This document shows, piece by piece, positions 28,024 through 36,178 of a stretch of 64,000 bases of DNA. Where the stretch lies: positions 806,001-870,000 of the forward strand of contig NZ_JBODSD010000001.1 in the NCBI RefSeq assembly GCF_050632745.1, written 5' to 3'. Numbering within the stretch: the first letter of the stretch is position 1; the number at the start of each line of letters is the position of its first letter. Both the position numbers and the translations under genes were made by a program. The DNA comes from Mumia sp050632745. Lineage in GTDB: Bacteria; Actinomycetota; Actinomycetes; Propionibacteriales; Nocardioidaceae. The notes under the pieces are model-generated. The model saw only the letters and a program-made list of their open reading frames with translations, ran no database searches and was not told the DNA's origin.

Positions 28024-28097
28024 GCTCCTGTAGCCCAACCGGCAGAGGCAGACGGCTTAAACCCGTCTCAGTGCGGGTTCGAATCCCGCCGGGAGCA
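28024..28097 (+). tRNA. Class I tRNA with anticodon UAA (reads UUA; nominally Leu)
   Basis: A 74-base cloverleaf without encoded CCA. The acceptor stem GCTCCTG/CGGGAGC pairs fully with one G-U. The D arm has GCC/GGC and the GG of the loop. The anticodon stem GACGG/CCGTC closes a seven-base loop CTTAAAC, with U33 before anticodon TAA and A after it. The variable loop is only five bases (TCAGT). The T arm GCGGG-TTCGAAT-CCCGC is perfect, and the discriminator base is A. Bacterial leucine tRNAs are class II with a long variable arm, so this molecule does not look like a normal tRNA-Leu although the anticodon reads the leucine codon UUA. It is followed by a strong terminator, so it is probably transcribed singly. 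Confidence 0.85.
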
Positions 28098-28122
28098 CCG
28101 CTGACCACGATTGCCCTCCTGT

Positions 28123-28161
28123 GTGGTCGATCGGTGCCACAGACGAGCACCGATCGACCAC
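28123..28161. terminator. Bidirectional hairpin terminator after the tRNA
   Basis: Perfect 15-bp stem (28123-28137 with 28147-28161) and a 9-base loop between the tRNA and the convergent FAD oxidoreductase gene. Confidence 0.85.
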
Positions 28162-28183
28162 GCAGATCGGGTGATCGCGCCGG

Positions 28184-29530
28184 TCAGCGCGCGAGCACGC
28201 CGTCCGGGTCGTGCGTGCGGCGGACCGCGTCGAGCCGCGCCAGCACCGCGGCGGGCCAGGTGCGTGCGACCTGCTCGGCGTCGTACGGGTCCGGCATCCA
28301 GTTGGGAGTGAGGTGCGGCGAGAGCCAGGGGGTGAGCGTCTGCTCGGCCTGGGCGAGCGCGCGCGGGAGGACCTCGTCGAAGAGCGCGGGGTCGGGCACG
28401 CCGAGGATGGTCGTCGTGTACTCGAAGTCCCGGAAGCCCACGGCGTCGGTCGCCGGTGACTCCGCCTTCATCGCGCCCCCGACGTGCCGCAGCTCCAGCC
28501 CCATGATCGGCAGCGTCGAACCCGGCCCGACGAGACCGAGCACGGCGTCGGCGAAGTCACGGTCGACGTGCGCGACCGTCGCCCCCCGGACGAATCCGGG
28601 CCCCGGCTCGGTCGGGTCGTTGGTGATCCGGGCGATGTCGGCGAGCGGCAGCGGGCCCAGGTCGTCGAGGTAGACCGTGCCGAGCTCGCGCAGCGGCTTG
28701 GTGAGCCGCTCGGCGTCGTCGACCGGCCCCGGGTAGGCGACGTGGAGCGCGAACAGGTGCTTGCCGCGCATCGGCGGTGGCATCACGTCGAGGTCCGGGA
28801 AGCGGATGATGAGGCCGCTCGTCGTCACGTCGGCCGGCGCGGTGGTCGTCCAGTCGACCCAGCGGACGAACGGGTCGGTGCTCTCCTCGAGGTCGAAGAA
28901 GAGCGTGCCGGCGTACAGCGACGGCACCTCCGACAGCGCGACCGTGACCTCGGTGACGACCCCCAGGCCGGTCTTGCCGCCGCGCAGCGCCCAGAGGAGC
29001 TCGGCGTCGCCCTCGGCCGAGGCCTCGACCACCTCACCCGCGCCGGTCACGACCCGCGCGGCGACGAGGTGGTCGGAGCCGAACCCGTGGCTGCGCGCGA
29101 GGGGCCCGATCCCGCCGCCGACGAGGAAGCCGACCACGCCGACGTTGGTCGACGAGCCGGTGACGGGGGCGAGGCCGTGCTCGGCCGCCGCCGCCACGAC
29201 GTCGGCCCACCGTGTGCCGCCGCCGACGGTCGCCGTGCGTGCGTCCGGGTCGACCGCGACCGAGGACAGGCCGCCGAGCGCCAGGACGATGCCGGACGCG
29301 TACGCCCCGTGGGCGCCGTGGCCGGTCGCGTGCAGGTGGAGGGGCACTCCCTCGGCCCGGGCGAAGCGGACCGTCTCCACGACGTCGGCCTCGTCCGCCG
29401 CGTGGACCACGGCGTCCGGGTCGTGCTGGATCGTGAGGTTGAACGCGGTCGCCCCTGCCGTGTGGTCGTCCTGGTCCCGTGTGGCCAGCGTCCCGGTCAG
29501 ACGGTCGCGGAGTGCGGTGTAGTCGGTCAT
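28184..29530 (-). CDS. FAD-linked oxidoreductase (PCMH/berberine-bridge type)
   Basis: 448-residue flavoenzyme. The PCMH FAD domain has LHLHATGHGAHGAY, where the His is the likely site of covalent 8-alpha FAD linkage, then TATVGGGTRWADV and VGVVGFLVGGGIGPLARSHG. The second, 6-S-cysteinyl attachment Cys of bicovalent berberine-bridge enzymes is not present at the usual place. The C-terminus NWMPDPYDAEQVARTWP and THDPDGVL fits the BBE-type end (normally N-Y-x(n)-DP-x-x-x-F). AAGGAG lies 5 bases before the ATG. It is divergent from an ECF41-type sigma gene, and a matching promoter lies between them, so it is probably that sigma factor's target. Substrate unknown. Confidence 0.88.
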   Translation of the reverse strand: MTDYTALRDRLTGTLATRDQDDHTAGATAFNLTIQHDPDAVVHAADEADVVETVRFARAEGVPLHLHATGHGAHGAYASGIVLALGGLSSVAVDPDARTATVGGGTRWADVVAAAAEHGLAPVTGSSTNVGVVGFLVGGGIGPLARSHGFGSDHLVAARVVTGAGEVVEASAEGDAELLWALRGGKTGLGVVTEVTVALSEVPSLYAGTLFFDLEESTDPFVRWVDWTTTAPADVTTSGLIIRFPDLDVMPPPMRGKHLFALHVAYPGPVDDAERLTKPLRELGTVYLDDLGPLPLADIARITNDPTEPGPGFVRGATVAHVDRDFADAVLGLVGPGSTLPIMGLELRHVGGAMKAESPATDAVGFRDFEYTTTILGVPDPALFDEVLPRALAQAEQTLTPWLSPHLTPNWMPDPYDAEQVARTWPAAVLARLDAVRRTHDPDGVLAR

Positions 29531-29568
29531 CGATGCTCCTTCGTCTTCTTCTCGTCTCTCTCCTCTAC

Positions 29569-29595
29569 GACGAGGCAGGGGCCAGGAATGTGAGG
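29569..29595 (-). promoter_or_regulatory. Candidate ECF41-type promoter for the FAD oxidoreductase gene
   Basis: On the minus strand CCTCACA, exactly 16 bases, then CGTC. The described ECF41 consensus is TGTCACA-N16-CGTC, so five of seven -35 bases and all -10 bases match with the right spacing. Transcription would begin about 30 bases before the oxidoreductase start. Confidence 0.6.
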
Positions 29596-29626
29596 TTTGT
29601 CAGTGCCGCCGGTCAGGATCGGGACC

Positions 29627-30544
29627 ATGGACCTCGTGCTCGAGCGGGACGAGACGCCGGCGGGCGCAGCGCGCCAGCGCCGTTCCCTGATGGACGTCGG
29701 ATACCGGATGCTCGGATCGGTCACGGAGGCCGAGGACGTGGTCCAGGAGGCGTACGCGCGCTGGTTCGCGCTGTCGGAGAAGCAGCGCGACGAGGTCGAG
29801 CGGCCGACCGCCTGGCTGGTCCGCGTCGCGAGCCGCATCTGCCTGGACGTCCTCGGGTCCGCCCGGGCGCGGCGCGAGCACTACGTCGGGGAGTGGATCC
29901 CCGAGCCGCTCCCCGAGGAGGGGCGCTGGTCGAGCGCGGGAGACCGGGCGAGCGCCGCCGACCCCGCCGACCGCGTGACGGTCGACGAGTCGGTCGGCAT
30001 GGCGATGCTCGTGGTGCTCGACACGATGACGCCTGCCGAGCGGGTGGCGTTCGTGCTGCACGACGTCTTCGCATTCAGCTTCGCCGAGGTCGGGGACGTG
30101 CTCGACCGCAGTCCCGCGGCCTGCCGGCAGCTCGCGACGTCCGCGCGGCGGAGGGTCCGCAGCAGCGAGGTCGGGTCCGAGGACCAGCCGGGCGACGCCG
30201 CGGTCGTGGCGGCGTTCCGGTCGGCGTGGGAGACGGGGGACCTGAGCGCACTCCTCACCGTGCTGGACCCGGAGTCACGGGTCGTCGTCGACGGCGGCGG
30301 CAAGGTGGCGGCCGCGCTGCACCCGGTCGCCGGGGCGGAGGACGTCGCGGCTTTTTTTCTCGGCGTGCGCGACCGGGCGCCCGGGCTCACGTTCGAGACG
30401 CGCACGGTCAACGGCCGGCCCGGCCTGGTGGTGCGCGACGACCGTGCGATCGTCACGGTGCTCGCGTTCCAGGTTGCCCGCCGCCGGATCGTGCGGGTGT
30501 GGGCGGTGCGCAACCCGGACAAGCTCGGTGCGTGGACCGCGTGA
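29627..30544 (+). CDS. ECF41-type RNA polymerase sigma factor (SigJ-like) with SnoaL-like C-terminal domain
   Basis: About 305-residue sigma factor. Region 2 (SLMDVGYRMLGSVTEAEDVVQEAYARW) and region 4 (MTPAERVAFVLHDVFAFSF, then EVGDVLDRSPAACRQLA) are followed by a NTF2/SnoaL-like C-terminal domain from about 190. The three ECF41 marks are present: WIPEP in the linker, DGGGK near 222 and NPDKL near the end. In this group the fused domain replaces an anti-sigma factor and both represses and activates. ATG 29627 has AGGA 8 bases upstream; the frame opens earlier at a TTG without support. A run of seven T encodes Phe-Phe near residue 242, unusual here. The divergent FAD oxidoreductase is the likely target. 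Confidence 0.92.
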   Translation: MDLVLERDETPAGAARQRRSLMDVGYRMLGSVTEAEDVVQEAYARWFALSEKQRDEVERPTAWLVRVASRICLDVLGSARARREHYVGEWIPEPLPEEGRWSSAGDRASAADPADRVTVDESVGMAMLVVLDTMTPAERVAFVLHDVFAFSFAEVGDVLDRSPAACRQLATSARRRVRSSEVGSEDQPGDAAVVAAFRSAWETGDLSALLTVLDPESRVVVDGGGKVAAALHPVAGAEDVAAFFLGVRDRAPGLTFETRTVNGRPGLVVRDDRAIVTVLAFQVARRRIVRVWAVRNPDKLGAWTA

Positions 30545-30547
30545 TGC

Positions 30548-31351
30548 TCAGCGAGCGATGCCGGTGAGCTCGATCGCCATCCTGCCGAGCGCCTCGATCG
30601 TCTCCTCGGCGTCCTCCTGCGGGTAGCCGCGCGTGCACACCGCCATCACCAGGGCATCGGGCCCCGGCACCCCGAGATAGGCCACGTCGTGGCGGACCGC
30701 GTCGACCGATCCCGACTTGCTGCCCCACACGAGTCCGGCGGGGGCGTCGGCGGCGATCCGGGGGTCCTCCTGCCGGGCCAGCATGTCGGTCATGAGGCGG
30801 GTGCCCTCAGGCCCCGCGAGGCGGCCGGACACGAGCGCGCCCATCAGCGTCGCGAGGTCGGCCGCGGTGACGACGTTGCTCTTCCCGTACGCCTCGGCGG
30901 CGGCCTGGTCGCCGAACTGCCGGGCCATCCGGGTGTCGTGGGCGCCGGCGTCGGCCAGCACGGCGGCGATCGTGTCGAGGCCGACCCGCTCGACGACCAT
31001 GTTGGTGGCCTCGTTGGACGACACGACGATCATCCGCTCGAGCACGTCGCGCAGCGGCATCGGCTCGCCCGCGGGAGCCATGCCGTGGTCGACGTCGTCC
31101 GGGACCAGGCGATAGTCCGGTGCGTCCGGCACCTGGCTCGTGAAGGTGTCCCGGCTGATCAGCGGGTCGTCGAGCGACAGCGCTCCGGCCTCGACGAGGC
31201 GCACGGCAGCGACCAGCGGCGCCAGCTTGATGGTGCTCGCGGCGTAGAACGTCTCGGTGGGCAGGCGCTCGGCCAGCACGTCCCCGGAGGCCGTCGCAAG
31301 GCGGTAGGCCACCACAGGTGTGCCGTCGCTGTACGTCCCACGAAGTGACAT
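30548..31351 (-). CDS. Class A beta-lactamase-fold serine hydrolase without signal peptide
   Basis: 267-residue protein of the serine beta-lactamase/DD-peptidase superfamily. STIK near residue 40 holds the nucleophile Ser and Lys, VVSSNEATNM near 110 is the SxN motif, and WGSKSGSVD near 211 is the K-[ST]-G triad. The stretch EAYGKSNVVTAADLATLM lies where class A enzymes have the omega loop, but Glu166 is not obvious. No signal peptide or membrane helix is visible, so it should stay in the cytoplasm, unlike true beta-lactamases. It starts one base after the glutamine amidotransferase stop and is the last gene of the peptide-import operon, which suggests action on imported peptides or cell-wall fragments. 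Convergent, 3 bases from the sigma gene. Confidence 0.82.
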   Translation of the reverse strand: MSLRGTYSDGTPVVAYRLATASGDVLAERLPTETFYAASTIKLAPLVAAVRLVEAGALSLDDPLISRDTFTSQVPDAPDYRLVPDDVDHGMAPAGEPMPLRDVLERMIVVSSNEATNMVVERVGLDTIAAVLADAGAHDTRMARQFGDQAAAEAYGKSNVVTAADLATLMGALVSGRLAGPEGTRLMTDMLARQEDPRIAADAPAGLVWGSKSGSVDAVRHDVAYLGVPGPDALVMAVCTRGYPQEDAEETIEALGRMAIELTGIAR

Positions 31352-31352
31352 C

Positions 31353-32105
31353 TCAGGCCTCCGTCCGGATCGCGGCCGAGCGTACGACCTGCGCGAACGC
31401 CTCGACGAGCGTCCGCGACTGGGTCTCGTTGGCGGCGGCGTCGGCCTCCGCCGCCGCGATCAGGGCACTGCGGTCGTACCCGTCGGCGGCGAGCGCGGCC
31501 TCGTCCCACTGGGCGAGCCGCTCCGGTCCGACCTCGGGGTGGAACTGCACGCCCCACGCGCAGACGCCGACCCGGAACGCCTGCACGCGGCAGGCGTCGC
31601 TGGTCGCGAGCAGGTCGGCGCCTGCCGGGAGAGCAGTGATGCTGTCGCGGTGGTTCTGGATCATCCGCAGCGGCCCGTGCGCGACCAGACCGCCGAACAC
31701 GGGATCGTCGTCGGCCGCGGGCAGCAGCTCCACGGGGCACGAGCCCCGCTCGGTCTCACCGGAGCTCGCCGTGACCTCGCCGCCGGCGCACAGCGCGAGG
31801 ACCTGCGCACCGAGGCAGATCCCGAGCAGCGGCACCTCCCGCTGCAGCGCCTGCACCGTCAGCTTGCGCTCGTGCGGGAGCCAGGGGGCGTGGTCGTCGG
31901 CGTCGGGCATGAAGCCGCCCCCGAGGGTCACGACGCCGTCGTACCCGTCGAGCGAGGACGGCAGGTCCTCGCCGGACACGACGGTGCAGGCGATCCCGGC
32001 GGCGTCGAGCCAGGAGACGAGGCGTCCGGCGCCGCTCGTCGGCGAGTTCTGCGCGACCAGCACGGTCGGGCGGACCTCGCCGGTCTGGTCAGCGACGGGC
32101 GGCAT
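31353..32105 (-). CDS. Class I glutamine amidotransferase (stand-alone)
   Basis: 250-residue protein with the class I GATase fold. The nucleophile elbow LLGICLGAQVLAL is near 94-106, the oxyanion-side LGGGFMPDAD near 61, and GVQFHPEVGPE near 187 supplies the catalytic His-Pro-Glu. It resembles the YfeJ/GuaA-N-type stand-alone amidotransferases whose partner is often unknown; some members hydrolyse gamma-glutamyl peptides. It overlaps the 3' end of the upstream ABC ATPase gene by 17 bases and precedes the serine hydrolase by 1 base. Position in a peptide-import operon favours a gamma-glutamyl or isopeptide substrate, which is inference. Confidence 0.85.
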   Translation of the reverse strand: MPPVADQTGEVRPTVLVAQNSPTSGAGRLVSWLDAAGIACTVVSGEDLPSSLDGYDGVVTLGGGFMPDADDHAPWLPHERKLTVQALQREVPLLGICLGAQVLALCAGGEVTASSGETERGSCPVELLPAADDDPVFGGLVAHGPLRMIQNHRDSITALPAGADLLATSDACRVQAFRVGVCAWGVQFHPEVGPERLAQWDEAALAADGYDRSALIAAAEADAAANETQSRTLVEAFAQVVRSAAIRTEA

Positions 32106-33144
32106 CGGCGGCGAAGTGGCAGGCGGCGTGATGATCGGGGGACTCCTGAGGGACGAGCTTGGGACTGTCGGTGCGGCAGACGGCCGGGATCGGCCGCCCG
32201 TCGGGGCGCTCGGCGTCCGCGCTGCCCTCGAGCAGCGGGGCCAGCCAGCACCGGGTGTGGAAGTGGCACCCCGGCGGCGGGTCGAGGGGCGACGGGATGT
32301 CGCCCTCCAGGACGATCTCCCGGCCGTCGTCGCGCAGCGTCGGGTCGGGCACGGGGACCGCGGACATCAGGGCACGCGTGTACGGGTGGCCGGGGCGGTC
32401 GTACACCTCGGTGTCCGCGCCGTTCTCGACGACCCGGCCGAGATACATGACCGCGACCTCGTCGGCGATGTGCCGGACGACCGAGAGGTCGTGGGCGATG
32501 AAGAGGTACGAGAGGCCGAGGTCGTCCTGGAGCTCCTCGAGCAGGTTGATGACCTGGCCCTGGATGGAGACGTCGAGCGCCGAGACCGGCTCGTCGCACA
32601 GCAGGATCCTGGGCCGTACGGCGAGGGCCCGCGCGATGCCGATCCGCTGACGCTGCCCGCCGGAGAACTGGTGCGGATAGCGGTTCACGTGGTCGGGGTT
32701 GAGCCCCACCCGGTCGAGCAGCTCGCGGACCGCCTTGTCCTTGCCGCCGGCGGGGACGGCGTCGGCGTGGATCGCGAAGGACTCGCCGACGATCTCGCCG
32801 ACCGACATCCGTGGGTTGAGCGACGTGTACGGGTCCTGGAACACCATCTGGATGTTGCGGCGCAGCGCGCGGCGGTCCGCCCGCCCGAGGTCGGAGACGT
32901 CGCGGCCCTCGACGAAGATCTGCCCGCGGGTCGGCTTCTCGACGCCGACCAGGAGCTTGGCGAGCGTCGACTTGCCGGACCCGGACTCGCCGACGAGGCC
33001 GAGCGTCTTGCCCTTGCGCAAGGACAGGGAGACCCCGTCGACGGCCTTGACCTCGCCGATCTGCCGCTTGAGGACGATGCCACGGCGTACGGGGTAGTAC
33101 TTCGCGAGGTCGCGCACCTCGAGCACGACGTCAGCGTCGGTCAT
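32089..33144 (-). CDS. Oligopeptide/dipeptide ABC transporter ATP-binding protein (OppF/DppF-like)
   Basis: 351-residue ATPase of the peptide/nickel family. GESGSGKST is Walker A near 52, VFQDPYTSLNPRMSV carries the Q loop, FSGGQRQRIGIARAL is the ABC signature, LLCDEPVSALDVS is Walker B, and FIAHDLSVVRHI is the H loop. The C-terminal oligopeptide-ABC extension is present with HPYTRALMSAVP and a Cys-rich end (PPGCHFHTRC ... CRT ... ACHF) that in this family binds an Fe-S cluster. Overlaps both neighbours. Confidence 0.95.
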   Translation of the reverse strand: MTDADVVLEVRDLAKYYPVRRGIVLKRQIGEVKAVDGVSLSLRKGKTLGLVGESGSGKSTLAKLLVGVEKPTRGQIFVEGRDVSDLGRADRRALRRNIQMVFQDPYTSLNPRMSVGEIVGESFAIHADAVPAGGKDKAVRELLDRVGLNPDHVNRYPHQFSGGQRQRIGIARALAVRPRILLCDEPVSALDVSIQGQVINLLEELQDDLGLSYLFIAHDLSVVRHIADEVAVMYLGRVVENGADTEVYDRPGHPYTRALMSAVPVPDPTLRDDGREIVLEGDIPSPLDPPPGCHFHTRCWLAPLLEGSADAERPDGRPIPAVCRTDSPKLVPQESPDHHAACHFAADAARR

Positions 33145-34159
33145 CGTTCATCACCTCCTCGGCGAAGTGGCAGGCGGACGTGCGGTCGTACGGCAGCGAG
33201 ACGGTCGGGGGCGGCGGGTCGACACGGCAGACGTCCTCCGCACGCTCGCACCGCGGGTGGAAGGCGCACCCCGCCGGCACCTGGGTCGGGTCCGGCGGTC
33301 GCCCGGGGATGACGGCCAGGCCGCCGCCCTTCTGGTCCAGGCGCGGGATCGAGCGCAGGAGAGCGCGGGTGTACGGGTGGGCGGGCGCGGCGTAGACGTC
33401 GAAGACCGACGCCTGCTCGACAGCCCGACCCGCGTACATCACGGTGACGTCGTCGGCGACGTTCGCGACGACGCCCATGTCGTGGGTGATGAGGACGAGG
33501 CCCATCTCGCGCTCGGCCTGGATCTCGGTCAGCAGCCGCATGATCTGCGCCTGGACGGTCACGTCGAGCGCGGTGGTGGGCTCGTCGGCGATCAGGACCT
33601 CGGGGTCCATGGCGAGCGCCATCGCGATCATCACGCGCTGACGCATGCCGCCGGAGAACTGGTGGGGGTACTCCTTCACCCGCTGCTTCGCGTGCGGCAC
33701 CTTGACCAGGTCGAGCAGCTCGACCGCCCGCTTCGTGGCGTCGCCGCGCGAGATCCCGCGCCGGGCACGCAGGGCCTCGGTCAGCTGCCAGCCGACGGTG
33801 TGGACCGGGTTGAGCGACGCGAGCGCGTCCTGGAACACCATCGCGACGTGCTCGCCGCAGAACGCACGGTGCTTCTTGGGCCCGAGCGTCAGGAGGTCCT
33901 GGCCCTTGAAGCGGATCGCCCCGCGCACGATCCGCGCCGGCGGCATCTGCAGGAGGCCCATGACCGCCAGCGAGCTGACGCTCTTGCCGCTGCCGGACTC
34001 GCCGACGATCGCCAGCGTCCGTCCCGGGGTGACGGAGTAGGAGAGCCCGTCGACCGCGCGGACGAGGCCGTCCGGGGTCGCGAACTCGACGGCGAGGTCC
34101 TCGACCTCGAGGAGCGGGGTCGTCGTCGCAGACGTCTGGTCGGTCACGTCAGCCCTCAC
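33131..34159 (-). CDS. Oligopeptide/dipeptide ABC transporter ATP-binding protein (OppD/DppD-like)
   Basis: 342-residue ATPase partnering the OppF-like subunit. GESGSGKSVSSLAVMGLL is the Opp-type Walker A, VFQDALASLNPVHTVG the Q loop, FSGGMRQRVMIAMAL the signature, IADEPTTALDVTVQAQI Walker B, and LITHDMGVVA the H loop. The C-terminus has HPYTRALLRSIPRLD and the Cys cluster PAGCAFHPRCERAEDVC. GTG 34159 overlaps the permease stop (GTGA); a second GTG four codons later is possible. Confidence 0.95.
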   Translation of the reverse strand: MRADVTDQTSATTTPLLEVEDLAVEFATPDGLVRAVDGLSYSVTPGRTLAIVGESGSGKSVSSLAVMGLLQMPPARIVRGAIRFKGQDLLTLGPKKHRAFCGEHVAMVFQDALASLNPVHTVGWQLTEALRARRGISRGDATKRAVELLDLVKVPHAKQRVKEYPHQFSGGMRQRVMIAMALAMDPEVLIADEPTTALDVTVQAQIMRLLTEIQAEREMGLVLITHDMGVVANVADDVTVMYAGRAVEQASVFDVYAAPAHPYTRALLRSIPRLDQKGGGLAVIPGRPPDPTQVPAGCAFHPRCERAEDVCRVDPPPPTVSLPYDRTSACHFAEEVMNDDRR

Positions 34160-35091
34160 TTCAGCTTCGGGTCGAGCGCGTCACGGAGGTTGTCGCCGAT
34201 CACCACGAACGCCAGCACGGTCGCCATCAGGCAGCCGAGCGGGAACAGCAGCAGGTAGTGCGAGCCCGAGGTGAACCACTGCGAGCCCTCCTCGATCATG
34301 ATCCCCCAGCTCACCGCGGGCGGGCGCACGCCGATGCCGAGGAACGCCAGCACCGCCTCGGTGCCGATGACCGCCGCGATCGCCGTCGGGACGAGCGCCG
34401 TCACCGTCCCGATCGCGTTGGGCAGGATGTGGCGGAACATGATCCGGAAGTCGGACGCACCCAGCACTCGGGCGGCGGTGACGTAGTCGAGGTTCTTGGC
34501 CTCCAGCACGCTCGCTCGGACGTAGCGCGTGTAGCCCATCCACCCGAACATCGTGAGCACGATCGCCGGCTGGGCGATCGCGGCGACCTGCCCGGTGCCG
34601 ATCTCGACGTTGCGGAAGAGTGACAGGAGCAGGAGCGCGGCGAGCAGCAGAGGGATGACGAGGAACACCTCGACGGTCCGGGAGATGACGACGTCCACCC
34701 AGCCGAGGTAGTAGCCCGACACCGTCCCCAGCGTGATGCCGATGAGGACGGAGAGCCCGACCACGATGAACGCCAGCAGCAGCGAGGGTCGCGTGCCGTA
34801 CACGAGCTGGGCCAGGACGTCGCAGCCGTACGCGTTGGTGCCGAACGGGTGCTCCCCGCCGAACCACTGCGGGGGGATCCGGGAGTCGGCGATGTCGCAG
34901 CGCTGCGGGTCCTTCTGCGTGAACAGGAACGGGAAGAGCGCCACGAGCAGGAAGAAGACCGCGACGACGGTCGCGATGATCACGTCCGGGCGGCGGCGCA
35001 GGCTGCGGAACGCCTCCGACCACAAGGAGCGCGCGGGGGCGTTGCCGTCGGTCTCCTCCGCGATCAGGGCGGAGACGCTGGGGTCACTCAT
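34156..35091 (-). CDS. Oligopeptide ABC transporter permease (OppC/DppC-like)
   Basis: 311-residue inner-membrane permease. A cytoplasmic N-terminus with SLWSEAFRSLRRRPDV precedes about six helices; the first is VIIATVVAVFFLLVALFPFL. The periplasmic HPFGTNAYGCDVLAQLVYG segment is characteristic of OppC/DppC. The EAA loop that contacts the ATPases reads YVTAARVLGASDFRIMFRHI. It ends with the usual DNLRDALDPKLK. Overlaps the upstream permease by 8 bases. Confidence 0.95.
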   Translation of the reverse strand: MSDPSVSALIAEETDGNAPARSLWSEAFRSLRRRPDVIIATVVAVFFLLVALFPFLFTQKDPQRCDIADSRIPPQWFGGEHPFGTNAYGCDVLAQLVYGTRPSLLLAFIVVGLSVLIGITLGTVSGYYLGWVDVVISRTVEVFLVIPLLLAALLLLSLFRNVEIGTGQVAAIAQPAIVLTMFGWMGYTRYVRASVLEAKNLDYVTAARVLGASDFRIMFRHILPNAIGTVTALVPTAIAAVIGTEAVLAFLGIGVRPPAVSWGIMIEEGSQWFTSGSHYLLLFPLGCLMATVLAFVVIGDNLRDALDPKLK

Positions 35092-36088
35092 AGCGGATCC
35101 TCGGGTCGAGTGCGGCGTAGACGATGTCGACGACGATCATCACCACCACCGTGACGGCGGCGAGCAGGGTGACGATGCCGATCACGACGGAGACGTCGCT
35201 GTCCTGCACGGCCTTCCAGAGCACGCCGCCCATCCCGTAGATGTTCATCATGCCCTCGGTGATCACCGCTCCCGCCAGGGCTTCGGTGAACACGATGCCG
35301 ACGGCCGTGGCCACCGGGATCGAGGAGTTGCGGATGACGTGGTGGATCGAGACGTGGCGTTCGCTGAGCCCCTTGGAGCGGGCGGCGCGGACGTGCTCGG
35401 CGTTGTAGTTCTCCAGCTGGGCGGCCCGGACCAGGCGGATGAACGCCGCCGACCCGGCCAGGCCGAGCAGGATGCCGGGGATGATGAGCGTCGCCCACGG
35501 GTGCGCGGGAGAGAACGACGGCTTGAACAGCAGCGCCGGCAGGCTGTCGGACCCGAAGGTCTCCTTGGCCCACTTGCTCAGCGGCACCGTGAACACGTAC
35601 TTGTACACGAGCAGCATCACGAAGACCGGCAGCGCGTCGATCAGGATCGACAGCCCTCGGATGCCGTGGTCGCTGGGCTTGCCGCGACGTCGCGCCGCGA
35701 TCGAGCCGAGCGTCATCCCGACGAGCATCCAGGTCACCGTGACGACGGCGAAGAGCTTGAGCGTGTTCGGTGCCGCGGTCCCGACGATGTCGGTCACCGG
35801 GCGTCCCCGCAGGCTCTCGCCGAAGTCGCCCTGCGCGTACGCGCCCAACCGGTCTACGAACGGGCCGAGGCACGGGTTGCCGACCTGGTCGTAGCACGGG
35901 TCGTCGAGACCGTAGCGCTTCTCCACCGCGGCCAGCTGGGACGGGCTCGGCGGGTGGTCGCCGAAGAACGCCAGCGCAGGGTTGCCGTTCAGCTGGATCG
36001 CGAGCGTGGTGAGCAGGTGGAGCAGGAAGATCACCAGGAAGAGGGTGAGGAAGCCCTGCAGCACGCGCCGTGTGATGTAACGACCCAC
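35084..36088 (-). CDS. Oligopeptide ABC transporter permease (OppB/DppB-like)
   Basis: 334-residue inner-membrane permease with the standard N-terminus MGRYITRRVLQGFLTLFLV, a periplasmic loop containing VEKRYGLDDP and GDFGESL, and six predicted helices. The EAA loop is HVRAARSKGLSERHVSIHHVIRN-like, with the conserved A-R-S-K-G-L-S. It ends VDIVYAALDPRIRYE, the typical DppB end. The preceding binding-protein gene ends 90 bases upstream. Confidence 0.95.
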   Translation of the reverse strand: MGRYITRRVLQGFLTLFLVIFLLHLLTTLAIQLNGNPALAFFGDHPPSPSQLAAVEKRYGLDDPCYDQVGNPCLGPFVDRLGAYAQGDFGESLRGRPVTDIVGTAAPNTLKLFAVVTVTWMLVGMTLGSIAARRRGKPSDHGIRGLSILIDALPVFVMLLVYKYVFTVPLSKWAKETFGSDSLPALLFKPSFSPAHPWATLIIPGILLGLAGSAAFIRLVRAAQLENYNAEHVRAARSKGLSERHVSIHHVIRNSSIPVATAVGIVFTEALAGAVITEGMMNIYGMGGVLWKAVQDSDVSVVIGIVTLLAAVTVVVMIVVDIVYAALDPRIRYE

Positions 36089-36178
36089 GCCGTGCTCATC
36101 TCCTCGTCATGTTCGGCCGCAGTGCGGCACGTGACGGGGCGGCCGGCGCCGCGACGGACGCCGGCCACCCCTGGACTG

